Source: Ralstonia pickettii
GTDB lineage: Bacteria > Pseudomonadota > Gammaproteobacteria > Burkholderiales > Burkholderiaceae
Assembly (NCBI RefSeq): GCF_001699815.1
Contig: NZ_MCGB01000087.1
Coordinates: 82,184-146,183 of the forward strand
Length of the DNA: 64,000 bases
Direction: 5' to 3'
Notes under the pieces: generated by a model
Told to the model about the DNA's origin: nothing
The model's input: only the letters and a program-made list of their open reading frames with translations
Database searches by the model: none
Part shown: one piece after another, positions 1-8,676 of the stretch
Layout of the letters: each line of letters starts with the position of its first letter
How positions within the stretch are numbered: position 1 is the first letter of the stretch
Position numbers and translations under genes: made by a program

Positions 1-1
1 C

Positions 2-1264
2 TTTGTGTGCTTTGCGTTCTCTTACCTGGACCGGCAGGTCGTCAGCATCCTCGTGCAGCCGATCAAACAGTCGCTTGCGCTGAGCGACACGCAGATCGGT
101 TTGCTGCAAGGCTTCTCTTTCACGATGTGCTATGCGACGGCGGGCGTGTTTGTCGCGCGGCTCGTCGATCGGGCCAATCGCGTCAAGTTGATCGCAGCGT
201 GCATCGCCATCTGGGCGATCTCGACTACCGCGTGCGGATTCGCGACGAACTTTCCGGAGCTGCTCGTGGCGCGTGCCGGCACTGCCATTGCCGAAGCGGC
301 GTTAAGCCCCGCTGCACTGTCGATCTTCAGCGACATCTTTGCGCCGCGCCGGGTCGCGCGTGCAAGCAGCGTCTTCATGCTCGGGCCGTACGTAGGCGGG
401 GGCCTGGCGCTGTTCGGTGGCGGCATGTTGTTGTCTGCGGCGGCGGCGGGCGGCGCAAATGCCTGGCTTGCCGCGCACCACATCGCACCTTGGCAAGCGG
501 TGTTCATTGCGGTGGGCCTGCCCGGACTGGTGCTGGCCGCGCTCGTTGCCCTGACCGTGCGCGAGCCGCAGCGGCGTGAAGTGCTCGCCCACGCGGCGCG
601 CGCCGAAGACGATGTGCCACCGCTCAAAGACGTGCTGAGTGAGCTGTTCGTGCGCAACCGCTTTTGCCTCGCGTACTTTGCAGCGTATGTCGCGCTCATC
701 ACGCTGTTCTACTCACACGCGGCGTGGTTTCCGACGCTGTTAATGCGCCGGTTTGATCTTGCACCGAATGTGGTCGGCCAAATGGCAGCACCCGCTTACA
801 TGATTGGCGGCATGCTCGGCGTCGCATGCGCCGGCATACTGGCCGCACGCGTCACCGACGAGACGGCATTACGGCGCGTGTTGGGCTTCTCGGCGTGCGC
901 TGCCGCCGTGTTGGTGCCCGCAGCCATTGCGATGCCGCTGGTGGTGCAAAGCGGCGTTGCGGTGCTGCTCTACGGCGTCTGCGCATTTGCCGCCAGCATT
1001 GCGATGGGCCTGGCACCCGTGCCGCTGCAGATCGCCATGCCAAATCGCATGCGCGGCCGGTCGCTCGCCTTGCTGGTGTTCATGACCAATGCAATCAGCG
1101 GCGGTGTCGGCCCGCTGTCTGTCGGCTACCTGAACGAGCGCATGGGGCAAACTGGCACCAGCCTGGGAATGGCACTTGCAGTGGTGGGCGGTGTGTCTGC
1201 GCTGGTCAGCGCGGTGCTTTACACAATTGCGACACGGCGGGTGCCCGCTGCCAACGCCCGATGA
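2..1264 (+). CDS. MFS transporter, 5' end cut by window edge
   Basis: Inner-membrane transporter of the major facilitator superfamily; substrate unknown. The reading frame is open to the left edge, so the true start lies outside and about 420 residues are visible. Near the beginning are the fragment FSYLDRQ, typical of the first MFS helix, and ARLVDRANRVKL, which matches the conserved charged loop between helices 2 and 3. Long hydrophobic segments alternate with short basic loops to the C-terminus, consistent with about 12 helices lacking only the very N-terminus. The next gene begins 16 bp downstream on the same strand, so the transporter and the hydrolase may be co-transcribed. The family call is secure; the ligand is not inferable. 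Confidence 0.85.
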   Translation, partial: FVCFAFSYLDRQVVSILVQPIKQSLALSDTQIGLLQGFSFTMCYATAGVFVARLVDRANRVKLIAACIAIWAISTTACGFATNFPELLVARAGTAIAEAALSPAALSIFSDIFAPRRVARASSVFMLGPYVGGGLALFGGGMLLSAAAAGGANAWLAAHHIAPWQAVFIAVGLPGLVLAALVALTVREPQRREVLAHAARAEDDVPPLKDVLSELFVRNRFCLAYFAAYVALITLFYSHAAWFPTLLMRRFDLAPNVVGQMAAPAYMIGGMLGVACAGILAARVTDETALRRVLGFSACAAAVLVPAAIAMPLVVQSGVAVLLYGVCAFAASIAMGLAPVPLQIAMPNRMRGRSLALLVFMTNAISGGVGPLSVGYLNERMGQTGTSLGMALAVVGGVSALVSAVLYTIATRRVPAANAR

Positions 1265-1280
1265 CTTTTGGAGAACCGTC

Positions 1281-2174
1281 ATGCTGGTGAAATCTGCTTC
1301 CCCCGTCCATCACGTTGGCGCGGCAACCATCACACGCGTTGACGAGACCGATTTTGCGCTGCCGCCGGAACGCCTGTTCCCGCTCTGGAACGAAGAAGCG
1401 GGCCACGCGCTCGACGAGCGCTTTGCCACCGCGAGCCTTGATCTGACCAACCGCCGCGTGCCACTGAAAACGCATCTGTGGGTGGTGCAGGCCGACGGGC
1501 TCACCGTCGTCGTCGATACCGGCATCGGCAACGGCAAATCGCGTCCGTTCAGCGCGTTGTTCGACCGGCTCGACAATCCTGTGCTCGAGCGTTTTGGGGC
1601 CGCCGGCTTTCGGCCGGAACAGGTCGATTACGTCCTGCTGACGCACCTGCACGTGGACCATGTCGGCTGGAACACGCATTGGCAGAACGGGCGGTGGACG
1701 CCGGTCTTTCCCAACGCGACGTATGTGTTCGGACAGCGCGAGCGGGACTTCTTCGCGATGCCTGAAGGCGAACCGCGGCGCATGGTCTTCGAAGACAGCG
1801 TGCTGCCGCTGATTGAAGCGGGGCAGGCCCGCGCAGTGAGCAACGCGGGCGAAGAGATCGTTGACGACATTCGCTTCGTGCCCACGTTTGGGCACAGCTT
1901 CGGCCATATGGCGATCGAGATGCGCTCACGCGGCGAAACGGCGCTGTTCTCTGGCGACGTCATGCACAGCGCGATCCAGGTGCACCAGCCGGAATGGAAC
2001 TCGGTGTTCTGCCTGGATCAGGCGCAGGCGCGTGATTCGCGGCGCTGGCTGTTGGACCGGGCGGCCGAAACGGATGCAATCGTCTTCGCCGCCCATTTTC
2101 CGGAAACATCGGCGGGCAAGGTGCAGCGTTCAAGAAACGGTTTCGAATGGAGCTACGCGCAGGCGCAGGTGTAG
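1281..2174 (+). CDS. MBL-fold metallo-hydrolase
   Basis: A 297-residue metallo-beta-lactamase-fold hydrolase. It carries the metal-binding signature LTHLHVDHVGW near residue 115, a further histidine in TFGHSFGHM, the metal-bridging aspartate in FSGDVMHS and a late histidine in AAHFPET, so both zinc sites look complete. The ATG is preceded by GGAG about 8 bp upstream, which decides this start over longer in-frame versions that overlap the transporter. No signal peptide is seen, so it should be cytoplasmic. The architecture resembles quorum-quenching lactonase and AttM-like subfamilies, but sequence alone does not separate lactonases from other hydrolases of this fold. It probably forms a unit with the upstream MFS transporter. 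Confidence 0.85.
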   Translation: MLVKSASPVHHVGAATITRVDETDFALPPERLFPLWNEEAGHALDERFATASLDLTNRRVPLKTHLWVVQADGLTVVVDTGIGNGKSRPFSALFDRLDNPVLERFGAAGFRPEQVDYVLLTHLHVDHVGWNTHWQNGRWTPVFPNATYVFGQRERDFFAMPEGEPRRMVFEDSVLPLIEAGQARAVSNAGEEIVDDIRFVPTFGHSFGHMAIEMRSRGETALFSGDVMHSAIQVHQPEWNSVFCLDQAQARDSRRWLLDRAAETDAIVFAAHFPETSAGKVQRSRNGFEWSYAQAQV

Positions 2175-2294
2175 CACTGGCAGCCGCACGCCACAGGCCG
2201 GCGGCATGCTATGTGGATTGTGCAAACGACTGACGGGCCCCTCTGTCATCACGGAAACGCGATGGAACCCGCCCCGCCGTCTGCAGCGGCGCCA

Positions 2295-3323
2295 CTATGC
2301 CGCCTTCATCAGTCCCTCCATCGCCTCACGCACATAGGCAATCAGGTCCGGCCCCATCCACGGGCTGGCGGAAAGCTCCGGCTCCCGCTCCATCGCCAGG
2401 CGCACCTTGGCCTGCGTCTGCGGATCGTTCCCTGCATACGAGCGGAACAACGCGATCCAATGCCGCGCAAGCTCCTGCATGGCAGGTGCATGCGCCGGCG
2501 TGCCCTTGGCCAGATGCTGCCGCACCTCGGCAATGAGGGTCGGCCACTCATTGGCACGCTTGCCGAAGTTCTCACGCATGAACTGCAACTCTTGCGCCGA
2601 CAGATACTTCGCGTAGATCGCCAGCTTGGTCTCGTTGGCCGCCTCCATGATGAAGTCGAGCATCGCCAGGCTGATACCGGTGCGCGCCTGCAACGCCGGC
2701 TCGTTGATGTGCATCGTGTGCAGCTTGGCCGTGAGGATTGGGTCCAGCGCCGCATCCTGCGCGAGCAGCGCCATCCATTGTTTGGCGAGCGCCTGCGCCT
2801 CGCTGCTGCGTGAGGCCACCTGGCGCTTCATCGCATCCTGCACGGTCGACACCAGCGCCGCCCACCGCTCATGACGGGCCATATCGGCGTCCATGCGTTC
2901 GGCGCGGGCACGTTCTTCCTGCGAAAGATATTTGTCGTACATGGTCATCCATTCCAAGGTCGTGAGCCACTCGGTCAATTCGGGCTCCTCCTCGCGCACG
3001 AGCTGGCCGTGCAGGCGCAACAGCCGATCGCGCAGCACGCTGGCTTGCGTGATCTGCTGATCGAGCATCGCGATCTGCCGTTCCACGATCGTGGTGAAGG
3101 GGATGTCCGGATTGGCCAGAAAAGCCCCGACATCGGCCAGCGACATGCCGAAGCGCCGCAACGCCTGGATCTGGAGCAGGCGCGCGACGTCAGCCTTGTC
3201 GTACAGCCGGTAACCGCTGTCGGAGCGGGCCGAAGGCGTGAGCAGGCCGATGGTGTCGTAGTGATGCAGCATGCGCACCGAGAGGCCGCAGCGTTTGGCG
3301 AGATCGCCCACTTTCAACAACAT
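2295..3323 (-). CDS. MerR-family regulator with duplicated TipAS-like domain
   Basis: A 342-residue transcription factor. Residues 1-70 form a MerR winged helix (VGDLAKRCGLSVRMLHHYD...GYRLYDKADV), followed by a coiled-coil dimerisation helix at about 75-115. The C-terminal part is unusually long and contains two similar TipAS-like segments, starting at YDKYLSQEE (residue 129) and YAKYLSAQE (residue 237), each continuing into a helix-rich region with W..L...V and ARHW or AKQW motifs. TipAS domains bind antibiotics or other hydrophobic ligands in family members; the ligand here is unknown. AGGAG stands upstream of the ATG. Its own promoter has the distorted MerR spacer, implying autoregulation. 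Confidence 0.9.
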   Translation of the reverse strand: MLLKVGDLAKRCGLSVRMLHHYDTIGLLTPSARSDSGYRLYDKADVARLLQIQALRRFGMSLADVGAFLANPDIPFTTIVERQIAMLDQQITQASVLRDRLLRLHGQLVREEEPELTEWLTTLEWMTMYDKYLSQEERARAERMDADMARHERWAALVSTVQDAMKRQVASRSSEAQALAKQWMALLAQDAALDPILTAKLHTMHINEPALQARTGISLAMLDFIMEAANETKLAIYAKYLSAQELQFMRENFGKRANEWPTLIAEVRQHLAKGTPAHAPAMQELARHWIALFRSYAGNDPQTQAKVRLAMEREPELSASPWMGPDLIAYVREAMEGLMKAA

Positions 3324-3351
3324 GGTGGCTCCTGTCTTCTGGCTTGGACAC

Positions 3352-3382
3352 AGGCTAGGACCTCACACAATGTGAGGGTCAA
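3352..3382 (-). promoter_or_regulatory. MerR-type promoter and operator of the 2295-3323 gene
   Basis: Read on the minus strand, TTGACC (-35, 3377-3382) and TAGCCT (-10, 3352-3357) are separated by exactly 19 bp. The spacer is filled by a perfect dyad, CCTCACA-N3-TGTGAGG (3361-3377). An over-long 19-bp spacer with a central dyad is the hallmark of promoters that MerR proteins activate by untwisting DNA. It sits directly in front of the merR-like gene. Confidence 0.85.
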
Positions 3383-3549
3383 GCCCGGTGTGGATGGATC
3401 GCAATGGACAGTGCCCCGTGAAGACGCAGGCGCTTCCGGCATTCTGAACCGGGCCCCTCTGTGGTGGGGACCATGTCCCGCGAACCCGCGCCGCTGCGTG
3501 CGTCACAAAAAGTTCATTCAACTCTGTGTTCAGCGGGTCGTTTAGCAGA

Positions 3550-5364
3550 ATGTCCGATCTAGCGTCTGCTGCCAACGTCATGACTTTCTCACCGACTCCC
3601 TTGCCCGCGGGCATTGCGCCCGAGATGCTGCGCACGGTGTTTCAACCGATCTTCCGCCTGTCGACCACCGAGGTGCTCGGCTACGAAGCACTGCTGCGCG
3701 GGCCGGCAGGCTCCGCCATGGAGTCGCCCGCTGCGCTGTTTGCCGCGGCATCGGACACCGCGGGCACGATTGCGCTGGAGACGACCGCCGCGCGTCTGGC
3801 CATCGCCAATTTCTCGGCCATGCGTCTGCCGGGCAAGCTGTTCCTGAACTTCAGTGCGCAAGGCGTGCGGCAGTTGCTGCAAGACCATGCGCGCCTGCTA
3901 CACGCTATTGCCGATCACGATCTGCATCCGTCGCGGATCGTCATTGAACTGACCGAGCAGACGCCCATTGATGATCTGGCCAGCTTTGCCGAGGCGCTGT
4001 CGGTGGGACGCGATTTTGGCCTGCAGTGCGCGCTGGACGATTTCGGCACCGGCAATGCCAATCTGAACCTGCTGATCGAACTCACGCCCGACTTCATCAA
4101 GCTCGACAAATATTTCCTGCGTGACATTGCCAAGCATCCAGCCAAGCTGGACATCGCGCGCACGCTGCAGCAGACGCTCAAGGGCGGCGCCACCAGCATC
4201 ATTGCCGAAGGGCTGGAAACCGAGGACGAACTGGGCGTGGTGCGCGACCTGGGCATCCGCTTCGGACAGGGTTTCTTCCTTGCACGCCCCCAGGACAAGC
4301 CCACGAGCGACATGTCGAGCCAGGCGGCGCGCGTGCTGCAGTCTTCGCAGATTGCGGTGTTTCCGCAGGCCGTGCGCGTTGGCTGGCGCGCCATCACGGC
4401 CAGCAAGCTCTTGCGAATGGCACCCACCCTGCCCCTGCGCAGCAGCAACGACGACGTGCTGCACCTGTTCAACCGCCACCCCGATCTGCACACCGTGGCG
4501 CTGCTCGATGAAGACAAACGCCCGCTCGCGCTTATCGCGCGCCGTGCATTCATCGACCGCTATGCGATGCCGTACCACCGCGAGCTGTACGGCAAGAAGC
4601 CGGCGCTGGCATTTGCCAACCGGCAGCCGGTTCTGGTGGAAAAATCCGCATCGCTGGAAGACATGTCGGCGCTGCTGATGAGCGAAGACCAGCGCTACCT
4701 GACCGACGGCTTCATCATCACCGAGCATGGCCGCTACCTGGGCCTGGGCACCGGCGAAGAACTGGTGCGCACCGTGACCGAAATCCGCATCGAGGCCGCG
4801 CGCTACGCCAACCCGCTTACGTTCCTGCCGGGCAATATTCCGTTGAACCTGCATATTGAACGTTTGCTGGAAGCGCGGGCGGAGTTCTATGCCTGCTATG
4901 TGGATCTGAACCACTTCAAACCCTTCAACGACCAGTACGGCTATTGGCAGGGCGACGAGATGCTGAAGATGGCCGCCGCCGTGCTGGCCAACGCATGCGA
5001 ACCCACGCGGGATTTTCTCGGCCACGTGGGCGGGGACGATTTCCTGATCCTGTTCCAGAGCGCCGACTGGCAGGCGCGCATCACGCAGGCCATGGCGGCA
5101 TTCAACACCAACGCGCTCGCCATGTACACGCCGGCTGACCGCGCCGCGGGCGGCATGCATGCAGAAGACCGCAAGGGGCTGCCGGCGTTCTTCCGCTTCG
5201 TGACCATGGCGGTGGGCGCGCTGCACGTGCTGCCCGGCGCCGCACATAACAGCGACGACATCGGCACCGCCGCCGCCCTCGCCAAGCGGCGCGCCAAGCA
5301 AAGCGACAGCGGTTTCCATCTGGAAGCCATGCGCCCCACGCAACCCGTGCGGGCCATGGGCTGA
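3550..5364 (+). CDS. EAL-CBS-GGDEF cyclic-di-GMP protein
   Basis: A 604-residue cytoplasmic signalling protein. Residues about 20-265 form an EAL phosphodiesterase domain with YEALLRG, IELTEQ, LDDFGTG, IKLDK, IAEGLE and GQGFFLARP, so the catalytic metal ligands appear intact. The middle (about 270-430) resembles a pair of CBS modules, with phrases such as HTVALLDEDKRPLALI and DGFIITEHGRYLGLG. The C-terminal third is a GGDEF domain whose signature is GGDDF. The Glu-to-Asp change makes cyclase activity uncertain, and such domains often act as GTP-sensing partners of EAL. I chose the ATG at 3550; another ATG at 3580 is possible and no strong ribosome site separates them. Likely net role: c-di-GMP hydrolysis. 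Confidence 0.88.
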   Translation: MSDLASAANVMTFSPTPLPAGIAPEMLRTVFQPIFRLSTTEVLGYEALLRGPAGSAMESPAALFAAASDTAGTIALETTAARLAIANFSAMRLPGKLFLNFSAQGVRQLLQDHARLLHAIADHDLHPSRIVIELTEQTPIDDLASFAEALSVGRDFGLQCALDDFGTGNANLNLLIELTPDFIKLDKYFLRDIAKHPAKLDIARTLQQTLKGGATSIIAEGLETEDELGVVRDLGIRFGQGFFLARPQDKPTSDMSSQAARVLQSSQIAVFPQAVRVGWRAITASKLLRMAPTLPLRSSNDDVLHLFNRHPDLHTVALLDEDKRPLALIARRAFIDRYAMPYHRELYGKKPALAFANRQPVLVEKSASLEDMSALLMSEDQRYLTDGFIITEHGRYLGLGTGEELVRTVTEIRIEAARYANPLTFLPGNIPLNLHIERLLEARAEFYACYVDLNHFKPFNDQYGYWQGDEMLKMAAAVLANACEPTRDFLGHVGGDDFLILFQSADWQARITQAMAAFNTNALAMYTPADRAAGGMHAEDRKGLPAFFRFVTMAVGALHVLPGAAHNSDDIGTAAALAKRRAKQSDSGFHLEAMRPTQPVRAMG

Positions 5365-5380
5365 CACATCTCGGACAACG

Positions 5381-6133
5381 CTACAGCGTCGCTGGAATCA
5401 GCCCGAGTAGCGCGGCCTTCACCACGGCATGCGTCTTGTTGGCGGCATTGAGCTTGGTGACGGCATTGCGGATGTGGAAGTTCACGTTGCGCTCGGTCAT
5501 CTCCAGGATGGCCGCAACTTCCGCCGCCGTCTTGCCTTCGGCCGTCCAGTGCAGCGTCTGGCGTTCAACCTCTTTCAGGCGCGTGGCGGCATCGGGCAAG
5601 ACCTTCTCGGCCATGAGCGTGCCGATGCTGGCGTGTGCGCGCTGGCTCAGCCAGATCATTTCGGGCTCGCTGGCGGCCAGTTCGTCTTCGGTGATGGGCG
5701 TGGCGCGGCGCACCAGGCTGAAGGTGCCGAAGATGCCGGTGTGGTCGCGAATGGTGTGTGACCACCCGTGGTTAAGCCCGTGCTGGCGCGCGTCCGCCCA
5801 GAACGGCGCGTCTGCCGTGGCGATGCCGGACCACAGCACGGGCTTGACGCAGCGCTGCCCAAACTGCAACACCGGGTCGATGGCCAAATAGCGGTTCACA
5901 CGGTAGTGCTCGCGCCAGGGCTCCGGGTAAGTGCTCCAGCAGAGGGTGTTGAAGCGCGTGATCGGAATCGCTGCACGCAGGGCATAGGCGCAATAGTCGA
6001 AACCGAGTAGTGCCAGCGCCGGTTGCAGACAGCGGATGACTGCATCGGCATCGCGCAGGCCGTTCAACTGATGCAGCAATGCTGCACGCCAGGCTGTTGC
6101 GCGGTCATGCGGCAATTGATCGTGAGCGCCCAT
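5381..6133 (-). CDS. LuxR-type quorum-sensing regulator (solo)
   Basis: A 250-residue regulator with an N-terminal autoinducer-binding domain and a C-terminal LuxR helix-turn-helix (ERQTLHWTAEGKTAAEVA...NVNFHIRNAVTKL). The residues that contact acyl-homoserine lactones in TraR/LuxR all seem present: W and Y in WREHY, DP in IDPV, W in PVLWSG and a glycine in GIFGTF. No luxI-type synthase occurs in the window, so this is a LuxR solo here, possibly responding to an AHL made elsewhere in the genome or by neighbours. The ATG at 6133 has GGAGG 8 bp upstream; a GTG at 6157 is the alternative. It is convergent with the EAL-GGDEF gene, with a 16-bp gap. Confidence 0.88.
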   Translation of the reverse strand: MGAHDQLPHDRATAWRAALLHQLNGLRDADAVIRCLQPALALLGFDYCAYALRAAIPITRFNTLCWSTYPEPWREHYRVNRYLAIDPVLQFGQRCVKPVLWSGIATADAPFWADARQHGLNHGWSHTIRDHTGIFGTFSLVRRATPITEDELAASEPEMIWLSQRAHASIGTLMAEKVLPDAATRLKEVERQTLHWTAEGKTAAEVAAILEMTERNVNFHIRNAVTKLNAANKTHAVVKAALLGLIPATL

Positions 6134-7063
6134 CCCATCGGCCTCCAGAACACACACTGAATCGCCATGCGCATCCCGCTAACCGGCCTTCCTCATTTCA
6201 AACGGACGGAAAGCGTGATCGGCCTTGTGTTTTGCTGAGCGCAATCGCTGGCGTTTTTAAACTATACATAATCCGAAACGAATTGCGCGCCGTGCATAAC
6301 CGATGCAATTAGTAGAATTTCTCGAATATTGGAATAGCGCAATACAGAGATAAATACATGGATAGCCAAACGGCTTTGCGCAAAAACACGCCCATTATTT
6401 GAATCTGACTTTTAGCCGCGGCATGCCCACATTCCCCCACCACTGTTTGCGCGGGTGTGTTTCTTACAAGCTACCGGTAGGCGAAATTCGTATCATCGGC
6501 TTCCATCATTGCCAGCCCCCTGGCACCCCAGGTGCGCCTCTGGGCGCGTTGGCGCATCGCGCTGTCGAAAACGCCGCAAAGCGTGCGCCAGCGCCACATT
6601 GGGGTGGTGCGATAACGCGACACCCAGCAAGGAGCGCACCCCTCTTCCGCGACAAAACGCCGCAGTAAAAATAACAATCTCGACGTCGTACGTGCAGGTT
6701 AATCAACGTTCGGGAAAATTGACGTGTCAGATTTACACACACGTGTGGCGATTTGCTCCCACAGCGGAGAATTAAGGCAAGAACGGCTTTCTTATTGGGG
6801 TTTCGCTCTGTCAGCGAAACCCTTACAGTCTGGTCCGCGACTCGCCCTCTCGATGTAGTCGAGACCCCGACAAAAACACGACGGTACGAAGCAACAGGGT
6901 TTTTGGCGCGTCTTCATCCTCGTCACTTCCCCGGTTTGTGGCGCTTTTTCAAATCCGGATTGCCCGGAATTGGCGGAGCTTTGCCCAAATCCAGAAATGT
7001 GGCGCGGACTTAATGCGGCGGTTGCCCGCTCCACTCACCCACTTGTTTAGGAAGTTCCGTTTC
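6134..7063. other. Long gene-poor intergenic region with a hairpin
   Basis: About 930 bp between the LuxR gene and the secreted propeller gene. It is noticeably richer in A+T in its first 250 bp than the surrounding coding DNA. I see no credible protein gene. A 10-bp palindrome CTACCGGTAG lies at 6471-6480, and a strong hairpin at 6798-6822 is annotated separately. A long 5' leader, a small RNA or an erased gene could sit here; none can be shown by eye. Confidence 0.5.
6798..6822. repeat. Perfect 10-bp inverted repeat (hairpin)
   Basis: GGGTTTCGCT (6798-6807) and AGCGAAACCC (6813-6822) are perfectly complementary with a 5-base loop. There is no clear T-run after it on either strand, so it is either a weak terminator or a structure within the leader of the gene at 7064. 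Confidence 0.6.
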
Positions 7064-8482
7064 ATGCGCTCCACTCTGATTTCACTTGGTCTTGTCGCCA
7101 GCGCCGCTCTCGGCCTGTTCTCTGCCGGCGCCCAGGCCAACTGCGTTGCCAATCCGCCCACGCAATCCAACACGACCTTCCCCGCCAGCCTGACCGGCAA
7201 GCTCGCGTATCACAGCTACGTCAGCTACGGCGACGGCACCAGCCAGATCTTCATCTACGACTTTTCGGCCCGCACGCTGCAACAGGTGTCGAAGGCGGCC
7301 TGGGGCATCCAGGACCCGATGAATGCCGTGTTCAGCCCTGACGGCAAGTGGATCGCCTTCATGGGCATCACCAATAACGCGTGGAATGTGTTCTTCTGGC
7401 AAGTCGGCTCGACTAGCATGCCGATCAACCTCACCAATAGCACCGGCCAGACGCGCAATGAAGACCCGAAGTTCAGCACCGATGGAAAATCGCTGTTCTT
7501 CAAGCAGAACGGCGATGTGATGCAAGCCGCGCTGTCGTACACCAGCTCGGGCCCGGTCTTCACCTCGACTGTGAACCTGACGCGCACGGCACCGACGCTG
7601 GAAAACTCGATGCCGTTTGCAACGCCGGACGGCACGGCCATCTACTACACCACCGGGACGGGCTCGGACATGGGGCTGTACAAGCAGACCGTGGGCAGCA
7701 CCGCCAAGGTGGCGTTCGACACGCCCGCCGGCCTGGCGACGTACTACCCGATCGTGCGCGGCGACGGCACCGTCTTCTACGCCCGCTGGCTCGACGCCAC
7801 CAGCCAGGCTGACCAGATCTACACCAAGGTCAACCCGAGCGACACGCCAAACCAGCTCACGCTCAACGATTGCAACAGCAACAACTCCGACCCATCGCCC
7901 GTGAACAACACGAACTACGTGTTCTTCTCGTCGACCAGCGCCGGTGGCTATCAGCTCTACCTGGGCGATGCGAGCACCGGTCAGCGCTGGAGCCTGTCGC
8001 AGTTTGGTGTGAACTCGGACACGACCAAGGCGAAGCTCGGTTCGAACTACTACGCTGGCACGCCGACGGTCGCCGCGCAGGCGGTGACGCTGCTCTCGCA
8101 GGGCAAGCCGGCCAGGGCGTCGTCCAGCTACAGCGCCAGCCTCGGCCCGGCCTACGCGTTCGACGGCGACACGACCAACACGCGCTGGGATTCGGTGGAA
8201 GGCGTTGCCGGCGCACAATGGCTGATGGTCGATCTGGGTTCGACCCGCACCATCACCGGTGTCGACCTGTACTGGGACGCGGGCGCCAAGGTGTACTACA
8301 TCCAGACCTCGAACGACGGCTTGACCTGGACGAACATCTACTCGACCTCGAGCGGCGCTTCGTGGGGTCACACAGCGCTGGCCAACCTCAAGGGCAGCGG
8401 TCGCTATGTGCGCATGTACGGCACGCAGCGCGCCACGCAGTGGGGTTACTCGCTGGATGAAATGCAGGTGTGGGGCTACTAA
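7064..8482 (+). CDS. Secreted TolB-like beta-propeller protein with C-terminal discoidin domain
   Basis: A 472-residue exported protein. A signal peptide ends at AGAQA (about residue 23). The middle (about 40-350) has PD40/TolB-type repeats such as NAVFSPDGKWIAFMG, PKFSTDGKSLFF and SMPFATPDGTAIYY, i.e. a beta-propeller. The last ~120 residues form an F5/8 type C (discoidin, CBM32-like) module: YAFDGDTTNTRWDS, WLMVDLGSTRTITGV, YYIQTSNDGLTW and GRYVRMYGTQR. Such modules usually bind sugars or phospholipid surfaces, so a secreted or surface-attached glycan-binding role is likely; no catalytic residues are recognisable. The ATG has AGGAAG about 8 bp upstream. A strong terminator follows, so it appears monocistronic. 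Confidence 0.82.
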   Translation: MRSTLISLGLVASAALGLFSAGAQANCVANPPTQSNTTFPASLTGKLAYHSYVSYGDGTSQIFIYDFSARTLQQVSKAAWGIQDPMNAVFSPDGKWIAFMGITNNAWNVFFWQVGSTSMPINLTNSTGQTRNEDPKFSTDGKSLFFKQNGDVMQAALSYTSSGPVFTSTVNLTRTAPTLENSMPFATPDGTAIYYTTGTGSDMGLYKQTVGSTAKVAFDTPAGLATYYPIVRGDGTVFYARWLDATSQADQIYTKVNPSDTPNQLTLNDCNSNNSDPSPVNNTNYVFFSSTSAGGYQLYLGDASTGQRWSLSQFGVNSDTTKAKLGSNYYAGTPTVAAQAVTLLSQGKPARASSSYSASLGPAYAFDGDTTNTRWDSVEGVAGAQWLMVDLGSTRTITGVDLYWDAGAKVYYIQTSNDGLTWTNIYSTSSGASWGHTALANLKGSGRYVRMYGTQRATQWGYSLDEMQVWGY

Positions 8483-8513
8483 GCCGCGGTATCCGCATCA
8501 GCATCGTCTGACA

Positions 8514-8554
8514 TGACAAACGCCCCGGTGGCTTCGGCCATCGGGCGTTTGTCA
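8514..8554 (+). terminator. Strong hairpin terminator after the propeller/discoidin gene
   Basis: TGACAAACGCCC (8514-8525) pairs perfectly with GGGCGTTTGTCA (8543-8554), and most of the inner arm CGGTGG/CCATCG also pairs, around a CTTCGG loop. The A-rich left and T-rich right arms give intrinsic-terminator character in both directions. Confidence 0.8.
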
Positions 8555-8676
8555 TTGGTCATGGGGTCGATGAGCGACCCGCATTGGGACCTACCCCTAG
8601 ATTGTCAAAAGCTGAACATTCAGCCTGGGCACGACTCGGCACGATGGCGTCTCCGCACCACGCCAGAGGATCGACG

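Noticed and set aside
3898..5367. A 489-codon minus-strand frame opposite the EAL-CBS-GGDEF gene
   Set aside because: The composition is typical of antisense shadow; the plus-strand protein has all catalytic motifs.
6471..6480. Palindrome CTACCGGTAG as a possible lux-type box near the LuxR gene
   Set aside because: Only 10 bp, without the longer imperfect dyad of known lux boxes; such a palindrome is expected by chance in DNA of this composition.
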